Of a DNA stretch of 64,000 nucleotides, positions 58,919-64,000 are shown in pieces. The position numbers and the translations under genes were made by a program. Position 1 is the stretch's first letter, and the number at the start of each line of letters is the position of its first letter. Under the pieces are notes generated by a model. That model was not told the origin of the DNA. It saw nothing but the letters and a program-made list of their open reading frames with translations, and made no database searches. Source of the stretch: Glacieibacterium frigidum (GTDB lineage Bacteria; Pseudomonadota; Alphaproteobacteria; Sphingomonadales; Sphingomonadaceae); the NCBI RefSeq assembly GCF_007097155.1, contig NZ_VJWA01000002.1, forward strand, positions 558,001 to 622,000, in the 5' to 3' direction.

Positions 58919-61900
58919 GCCTTCACCTTCGCTTCCCTCTCGTCGATAAGTTCGCCGAGCAGTTCCGCCAATACGCCCGCCGGATCGTCGACGCCGGCCA
59001 GTGATCGCCGTACGCGATCGGCCTGCTTGGGGTCCACCCGGCCGGTCTCGACGACCAGCGCACGCTCGTCGCCGGAGGTCTCAACCATGTGCAGGCTGAT
59101 CATCTGAGTCCGTCGCTTGGCCGCCCGCTCTTTGAGGAACAGCCATCGCGAGAGACGGCCCGCCATCTCGCGCGCCTTGAACGAGAAAATGTCCAGCGAC
59201 CCGTCGTCCCAGTTCTCGATGCGCCGGCCGGCGATGAGGCCGGCGATGCCGTCGAGCCAGCGGCCGTCGGCCACTTCCCCTGCGAGCGCGCGGTCGACGA
59301 ACTGCCGGAGCGGGTAGTCGGTTAAGTCGGTCCTGAGTGTGCCGAACTCGATCTCCATCCGCGTCCGGACAGCTGCCGCGTCGCGTTGCCCGAATGCCGA
59401 CGCGAGCGAGGCGGCGGCCAGCCTGCGCCGGGTTGGATCGACGTCCGAAAGCTCCTCCAAGGTCGCCGACAGGCATTCCACGTAGGCCACCGGGTCGATG
59501 CGCCCGTTGGCGTCCACGGCCCCGCACGCCCGCGGAAGCTGGTCGAAGAGGGTGTCGAGAGGATCTCGGGCCTTGGCGAGCGCCGTGCGCACACGCTTGG
59601 CGGGCGGCGAGACCCGCTCGCTGATGCGTGCGTTCTCGGGTAGCCGCGCGAACCACCGGTAGAGGGCTTCGACGATCGACTTCACCTCGGCGGTAGGTCG
59701 TGGCACTCCCGGCGGGAAAGCCAGGCCTTCGGCCAGCCGCTCCAGCACTTCGATGCGCTCGTCGCCGCCGCCGATCGAGCGCAGCGCGAAGTTGCCTGGA
59801 TTCTTCGCGAGCCGCATGAAGTGCGCGGGCGTCAGCTCCGGCACGAAGCTGTTGCGTTCCATGAGCGCGATCTCGCGGCGGTGGTGCAGCATGAACGCCG
59901 TTATCAATAGCAGCGATGGTCCCGCCCGTAGACCCCAAGGAGCTTCCGCCAAGAGTCCGGCGACGGTGTCGAATGCCACCGGCGTGCCGCTCTCTAGGAT
60001 CTTGCCGAGCCGGTCCCAGACCGGCCGCCAGCGCAACTCGTGCCCGGGCACCGGAGGTGCGAACGCCCAGACGCCCGGGGAGACTTCCCGGTGCATCCCG
60101 CTCGCCGCAAACATCGACAGGTGGATGGTGCGCTCCGGCGGCGCACCCGTGAGACCGAGCATCGGCTCGGCCTGATGCTGGAGCATCCTCTCGAGCAGCC
60201 GCATCCGCGCACTCGCTATTGCCGTCGACAGCTTAGACCTATTCACGAGTTCATTGCGCAACACGGGCGCGAGGTCAAAGTCGTCGTCGCAGATCTCGCT
60301 GATCAGGCGGCTGAGCGCCGCCCGGCCATCGACCGCCACGACCACGCCGTTCCGGAGCCAGTCGTGGCCTTCCGGTTCAGAGATGGCGGCGAACGCTTCG
60401 GCCATCCCGCTCTCCGCCTGCGCGATGCGCGCCGCGACCTCCGCCCTCGCCAGCTCGTCGACGCGCAGTTCGGCGCAGTGCTCCTCGACCCAGCGCCAAC
60501 GGCACAACCGGTTCGCCCACTCCAGGTCGCCCGGCGCGACGGCGTGGATGTGCAGCAGTGCGCGTGGTCCCGCGTCGCGCGAAAGGCGCAGAGCTAGCTC
60601 CCGGACCTGTGCGATGTCGTCCTGCGGGTGAAGGGCCAGGACCGTGACCACCCCGTCATGACCAGGCGGGATGGCTATCGGCGTGTCGTCCGCCGCAGAT
60701 CGCAGGGTCACTGCGAACGCGCGCAACGTGCCCTGCCGCTGATAATGGGCGTGGGCGACCAGGGGCCGGACGGACGGCAGTGTCGCGAGCGCCTGATCCA
60801 GGCGGTCGGTCGACGGAACGCGGACGCGCGCCTCGTCGAGCCAATGGTCTAGGTCGACGCTGGAACGGGACCACAGGCTGAAGTCGCCGGATTGCGGGCG
60901 CCGGTAGAGCATGCCCTGCTTGACGAGATCCTCGAGCGCGGCTGCCGTGACGTCCTCGGGAACGCCCAGGCACCACGCCAGCGACGCCGGCGTCGCCCGC
61001 AGCGACTGGATCGGTTCCAGTGTGGCCATCAGCACCACGCATCGCATCACCGCGGCTTCTTCGCTGCCCGGCTCCAGCTGCGCCACCGCGTCCAGGCCGA
61101 GCTGCCACCGGCGTTCGCGGTCGGCTGAGCCGAACCTGATCGCACCTTGGTCGGCCAGGTAGTCGAATAGCCTCGGCAGCCGGTACCACCCGTCGGGGCC
61201 GTACGGCGTTTCGCGAGCGAAGCGCTGGAACCCCCTGGGCTCGAGCGTCTGAAGGAAGCCGAAGATGGAGCGCTCATTCTGGCCGAGGCGACGCGCGGCG
61301 ACGGTCAGGGCGGCAAGCGTGGCGGGGTGGAGCGGGAACAGGTCGGCGGCCGCACAGCGGACATCCGCCGGATCGCCCCCGAGCGCACCGTGGTCGAACG
61401 CGTCGGCATAGGCGCGACGGGAGGCCTCGACGACCGCACGCGTGTGGCCGGATCCGGCGTCGAGCGCGCCAGCCACCAGGTGCAGCGTCTGCTCCAGGCT
61501 GTCGCCGAAGGCGATCTCCTCGTACCTGTCGGCGGACCGCGTCCATTCGGCCTCGACCACCCCGCCCATCGCGGCGACGTATTCCGCAAGACGGTGGTGT
61601 AGCACCCCGACGACGGCGAGTGGCGGGCCGCCCCCGCCACCGGCGCGCTCGGCCAACTGTTGGAAGACCGAGGGATCTTCCGACCTGGGGTTCGCCGCCG
61701 CGTGCTCGACGTATCGGCCCATCTCGTCGACAAGCAGGAGCGTGCGTCGGCCATCGACGCTGAGTGTCGCCTGTGCGAGCTGGTCGAGCATGTCGACCGC
61801 TGAACGCGCCCGAAGGCCCGGGTCCGCGTCGCCGCCTGCCTGCGCGGCCTGAGCCGCGATGTCGCCCAAACCGAGGTCCGTCGCATGCTCGCGTACCGCG

Positions 61901-62280
61901 GCCAGCAGGTCCGAGGAGAAACTCGTCCGGCGGCCGCTCATCGCGATCACCGCATGCCGGGGAAGTTTCGCCGTCGGGGCCAGGCCCGCGGTGGCGGCGA
62001 TCGCCGCTGCGCTCTCGTCGCCGCTGGCGAGGCGGCAAAGCAGCAGCGCGAACGAGGACTTGCCGCTTCCGTATGGGCCCGTGATCCGGAACGCCCGCTG
62101 CGTCGACGTCGGTGAAAGACCCTCGGCGAGCCGCACCAGCGCCGATCGCGCGGAAGCTGTGACGACGTAACCGTCGAGCGCGGCGGGATCGCCCAGGTCC
62201 CGCACCACGTCGGTCGAGCGCACGTAGCGCCGTGAAAGCGAGACGCGGTCGGCGATGGTCCCTGGAATCGCGCTCACCAT
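58915..62280 (-). CDS. sspC: Large P-loop ATPase, SspC-like
   Basis: From ATG 62280 (MVSAIPGTIADRVSLSRRYV; GGAGAG upstream) the product has 1121 residues; the longer frame adds an implausible Arg-rich leader. The Walker A motif GPYGSGKS is at residues 68-75 and Walker B LLLVDEMGRY at about 180-189. The family is a DUF499-like or AAA-type ATPase with a long helical C-terminus. In SspBCD systems this ATPase is needed for phosphorothioation. The start overlaps the DUF4007 gene stop by 7 nt and its stop overlaps sspD. The C-terminal part has no motif I can name. Confidence 0.82.
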   Translation of the reverse strand: MVSAIPGTIADRVSLSRRYVRSTDVVRDLGDPAALDGYVVTASARSALVRLAEGLSPTSTQRAFRITGPYGSGKSSFALLLCRLASGDESAAAIAATAGLAPTAKLPRHAVIAMSGRRTSFSSDLLAAVREHATDLGLGDIAAQAAQAGGDADPGLRARSAVDMLDQLAQATLSVDGRRTLLLVDEMGRYVEHAAANPRSEDPSVFQQLAERAGGGGGPPLAVVGVLHHRLAEYVAAMGGVVEAEWTRSADRYEEIAFGDSLEQTLHLVAGALDAGSGHTRAVVEASRRAYADAFDHGALGGDPADVRCAAADLFPLHPATLAALTVAARRLGQNERSIFGFLQTLEPRGFQRFARETPYGPDGWYRLPRLFDYLADQGAIRFGSADRERRWQLGLDAVAQLEPGSEEAAVMRCVVLMATLEPIQSLRATPASLAWCLGVPEDVTAAALEDLVKQGMLYRRPQSGDFSLWSRSSVDLDHWLDEARVRVPSTDRLDQALATLPSVRPLVAHAHYQRQGTLRAFAVTLRSAADDTPIAIPPGHDGVVTVLALHPQDDIAQVRELALRLSRDAGPRALLHIHAVAPGDLEWANRLCRWRWVEEHCAELRVDELARAEVAARIAQAESGMAEAFAAISEPEGHDWLRNGVVVAVDGRAALSRLISEICDDDFDLAPVLRNELVNRSKLSTAIASARMRLLERMLQHQAEPMLGLTGAPPERTIHLSMFAASGMHREVSPGVWAFAPPVPGHELRWRPVWDRLGKILESGTPVAFDTVAGLLAEAPWGLRAGPSLLLITAFMLHHRREIALMERNSFVPELTPAHFMRLAKNPGNFALRSIGGGDERIEVLERLAEGLAFPPGVPRPTAEVKSIVEALYRWFARLPENARISERVSPPAKRVRTALAKARDPLDTLFDQLPRACGAVDANGRIDPVAYVECLSATLEELSDVDPTRRRLAAASLASAFGQRDAAAVRTRMEIEFGTLRTDLTDYPLRQFVDRALAGEVADGRWLDGIAGLIAGRRIENWDDGSLDIFSFKAREMAGRLSRWLFLKERAAKRRTQMISLHMVETSGDERALVVETGRVDPKQADRVRRSLAGVDDPAGVLAELLGELIDEREAKVKA

Positions 62281-63203
62281 GCCAGTCTCTCCAGTTCTTC
62301 GGGGCCCTCTGCCTTGGTCGAGACGAGCTCCAGTCCGCCGATGCCGTCGCCTCGGAGGGCGAGCCGATCGGAATGGTCGCAGATCCGCTCCAGAAGCCCG
62401 TGCATCGTCGCCTCGTCCAGTCGGTAAACCGACCCCGGTGAAACCCGGTCCAGCATGATCGACCGCATCGTCAATGCGGACGAGCCGGGGGCGGTCCCCC
62501 GCCAATGGTCCGCAAGCGCGAAGGCGAGCGTCCTCCAGTCCAGGCCGCCCTTGCAGCCACGGTTCAGCCGGATCGTCGGCACACCACCCGGAGTGGCGGT
62601 GCGCAGCAGATCGAGTTCCTGGAAAGGCGAGCCGAGCGTGTCCTCGAGGACGGCCGCGCTGCGATCAGCCGACGCGTCGTAGGTCTTGATCAGCATGTCC
62701 AGATGGGCCGCGGCTGTCCCCGCGTTGACGCCTCCACGGGTCTCCATCGAGGAGGCGGTGATCAGCTCGAGCAGCCGCCGCCGCGCAACCTCCGCATCCG
62801 TGACCGAGAGGAAGGCGGCTGTCCATGCCCCCAGCCCACCGTGCACCGTGATCTGCCAGTGGAGGCGCCACAGCGATCCGATGTCCTCCAGAAACGGGTC
62901 GGCGCCTAGGTCCGGGTCGAGCAGCCGGCGGCCGAATCCGGTGGGGCGTACGACACGCCCCTCGGTGCGGGTGACGCCGAAGGCGTCTCCCCAGAACCGG
63001 ATGGAGCGAACCATGTTCTTCCCCAACCCGAGCATGAGGATCGCGCGCTCGTCATCCACGAAGATCTCGGGGTCGTGCATTACGGCCTCGTACACCTTCG
63101 GAAGCCATCCATAGCGAACGGCGAATGACTCGTGGCCCGAAAACACCCTGGCCCTGCCACGGTCCCGGGCTGACGTTCCGGGGCGCTCCATCACATCCGT
63201 CAT
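62274..63203 (-). CDS. sspB: DUF4007 protein, SspB-like nicking factor
   Basis: The 309-residue protein has the DUF4007 signature FSGHESFAVRYGWLPKVYEAV near residue 21, then VDDERAILMLGLGKNMVRSIRFWGDAFG and a C-terminal DEATMHGLLERICDHSDRLALRGDGIGGLELV. SspB proteins nick DNA at the site to be phosphorothioated. ATG 63203 lies one base after the desulfurase stop. The neighbours SspA, SspC and SspD types make the assignment strong. Confidence 0.85.
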   Translation of the reverse strand: MTDVMERPGTSARDRGRARVFSGHESFAVRYGWLPKVYEAVMHDPEIFVDDERAILMLGLGKNMVRSIRFWGDAFGVTRTEGRVVRPTGFGRRLLDPDLGADPFLEDIGSLWRLHWQITVHGGLGAWTAAFLSVTDAEVARRRLLELITASSMETRGGVNAGTAAAHLDMLIKTYDASADRSAAVLEDTLGSPFQELDLLRTATPGGVPTIRLNRGCKGGLDWRTLAFALADHWRGTAPGSSALTMRSIMLDRVSPGSVYRLDEATMHGLLERICDHSDRLALRGDGIGGLELVSTKAEGPEELERLAW

Positions 63204-63204
63204 T

Positions 63205-64000
63205 TCAACCGACTTTCCTGGATGACACAGACCGGAGCGTCGTTACGGCCTGGCAGACGACCGATGCCGCCGTGGCCACCTCCTCCGGCGTGGTGTGCCG
63301 CCCGAACCCGACACGTATGGTGCCTTCCGCGATCTCGGGATCCGCGATCGCGGAGAGCACGTGCGAAACGCCGATCGCGCCGGCGCTGCACGCGGACCCC
63401 GTCGAGATCGCCAACTGCGGGACGCTGGCCACCAGGACGTCGGCGTCGAGACCGGGGAATGCAACACTCAGGTTGTGCGGGACGCGCCGATCGGTGGAGC
63501 CGTTCACGACGAGCCACGGGTGCACCTGCCGCAGAGCACTCAGGAATTGCGCGGAGAGAGCTGCGGCGTGATGGGCGTCGCGCTCCATCTCCTGCATCGC
63601 AATGTGGCACGCCGCGCCAAATCCGACCGCAAGCGCGGTCGCGACGGTGCCCGCTCGGACGCCGCGTTCCTGGCCTCCCCCGGTGACGACCGGCCGTGGT
63701 TGCAACAGCCCCCGCCAGATCAGCGCGCCCATCCCCTGCGGTCCATAGACCTTGTGCGACGACAGCCAGGCCGCACGCGCGTCCCACGCTTCGAGATCGA
63801 CTCGGACGCGTCCGGCCGCCTGCGATACGTCCGTGAACAGGGCGACGTCGGCCAGGCGACACGCCGCGGCGATCTCAGGGAGCGGCTGCACCGTCCCGAT
63901 CTCGTTGTTGACCGCCATGACGATCGCGACGTCGCGACCTTCGAGGTCTTCGGCGAAATCGTCAACATCGAGGACGCCATCCGGCCCGATTCTTGCCGTC
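63205..64000 (-). CDS. sspA: Cysteine desulfurase, SspA/IscS-like (5' end beyond window)
   Basis: The visible 264 residues run from TARIGPDGVLDVDDF to the stop at 63205. PLP-enzyme motifs: MAVNNEIGTVQPLPEIA, FTDVSQAAGRV, SSHKVYGPQGMGAL with the PLP-binding lysine, ERGVRAGTV and the mobile active-site loop STGSACSAG carrying the sulfur-accepting cysteine. The in-frame ATG at 63918 is not the true start, because conserved sequence continues upstream of it. It feeds sulfur to the SspD-like protein; sspA is often absent and replaced by the host desulfurase, but here it is in the operon. Confidence 0.88.
   Translation of the reverse strand, partial: TARIGPDGVLDVDDFAEDLEGRDVAIVMAVNNEIGTVQPLPEIAAACRLADVALFTDVSQAAGRVRVDLEAWDARAAWLSSHKVYGPQGMGALIWRGLLQPRPVVTGGGQERGVRAGTVATALAVGFGAACHIAMQEMERDAHHAAALSAQFLSALRQVHPWLVVNGSTDRRVPHNLSVAFPGLDADVLVASVPQLAISTGSACSAGAIGVSHVLSAIADPEIAEGTIRVGFGRHTTPEEVATAASVVCQAVTTLRSVSSRKVG

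Noticed and set aside
58109-64000. Dnd (DndABCDE) phosphorothioation system
   Set aside because: There is no DndB, SMC-like DndD or small DndE; the DUF4007 protein and large P-loop ATPase fit SspB and SspC instead.
1-64000. CRISPR arrays, tRNA or rRNA genes, intact insertion sequences or an integrase
   Set aside because: No regularly spaced repeats, no tRNA-like cloverleaf sequence and no transposase or integrase motifs were seen on reading both strands.

Overview
The window is GC-rich DNA that looks like an alphaproteobacterium, most likely a sphingomonad. Evidence: a TonB receptor translationally coupled to a porin, many LysR-regulated oxidoreductases, NodT-type RND efflux, and a PEP-CTERM protein whose anchor reads VPEPGSWMMLIAGF. 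I see no rRNA, tRNA, CRISPR array, intact insertion sequence or integrase.

Layout. (1) 1-7.5 kb, minus strand: TonB-dependent receptor, beta-barrel porin, a 1186-residue protein of unknown function and a second unknown protein cut by the window edge. (2) 8.3-17.5 kb: LLM flavin oxidoreductase, PQQ-type beta-propeller protein, DHA2 exporter, then two divergent TetR modules, one with a CurA-like reductase and one with an SDR plus an MFS exporter. Both TetR intergenic regions carry palindromes. (3) 18-23.4 kb: secreted spherulin-4/GH135-like PEP-CTERM protein, carotenoid oxygenase, UMF1-like transporter, S10 carboxypeptidase. (4) 23.8-30.4 kb: a complete RND tripartite efflux operon ending in soxR and an RNase H-like gene, preceded by a SoxR-box promoter. 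(5) 30.4-42.7 kb: four LysR genes (one a pseudogene) with RidA, Old Yellow Enzyme, SDR, isochorismatase-like, DoxX, epoxide hydrolase, nitroreductase and tautomerase genes, probably for detoxifying electrophiles and quinones. A palindromic operator-like element recurs in this region and once at 17.7 kb.

(6) 42.9-50.3 kb is a mobilisation module: an orphan ParB-like gene, parS-like palindromes of the form GTT-N4-GC-N4-AAC (one just after parB and two inside the relaxase gene), a nested inverted repeat just upstream of the relaxase (oriT candidate), a 1110-residue MobA/MobL relaxase, a second minimal MobL-like protein and small accessory genes.

(7) 50.9-64 kb is a defence island. On the minus strand, reading inward from the window edge, the order is cysteine desulfurase (cut by the edge), DUF4007 protein, large P-loop ATPase and PAPS-reductase-like protein. 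This is the SspA-SspB-SspC-SspD order of single-strand DNA phosphorothioation systems. Converging on it from the plus strand is a three-gene operon: a GHKL/MORC-like ATPase, a protein with two GHKL modules (Hsp90-type then histidine-kinase-type) and a protein with a split receiver-like domain. This triad sits where the restriction partner (SspE or SspFGH) is expected and is the best candidate here for an under-described system. No SspE-like (DUF262) gene is visible.
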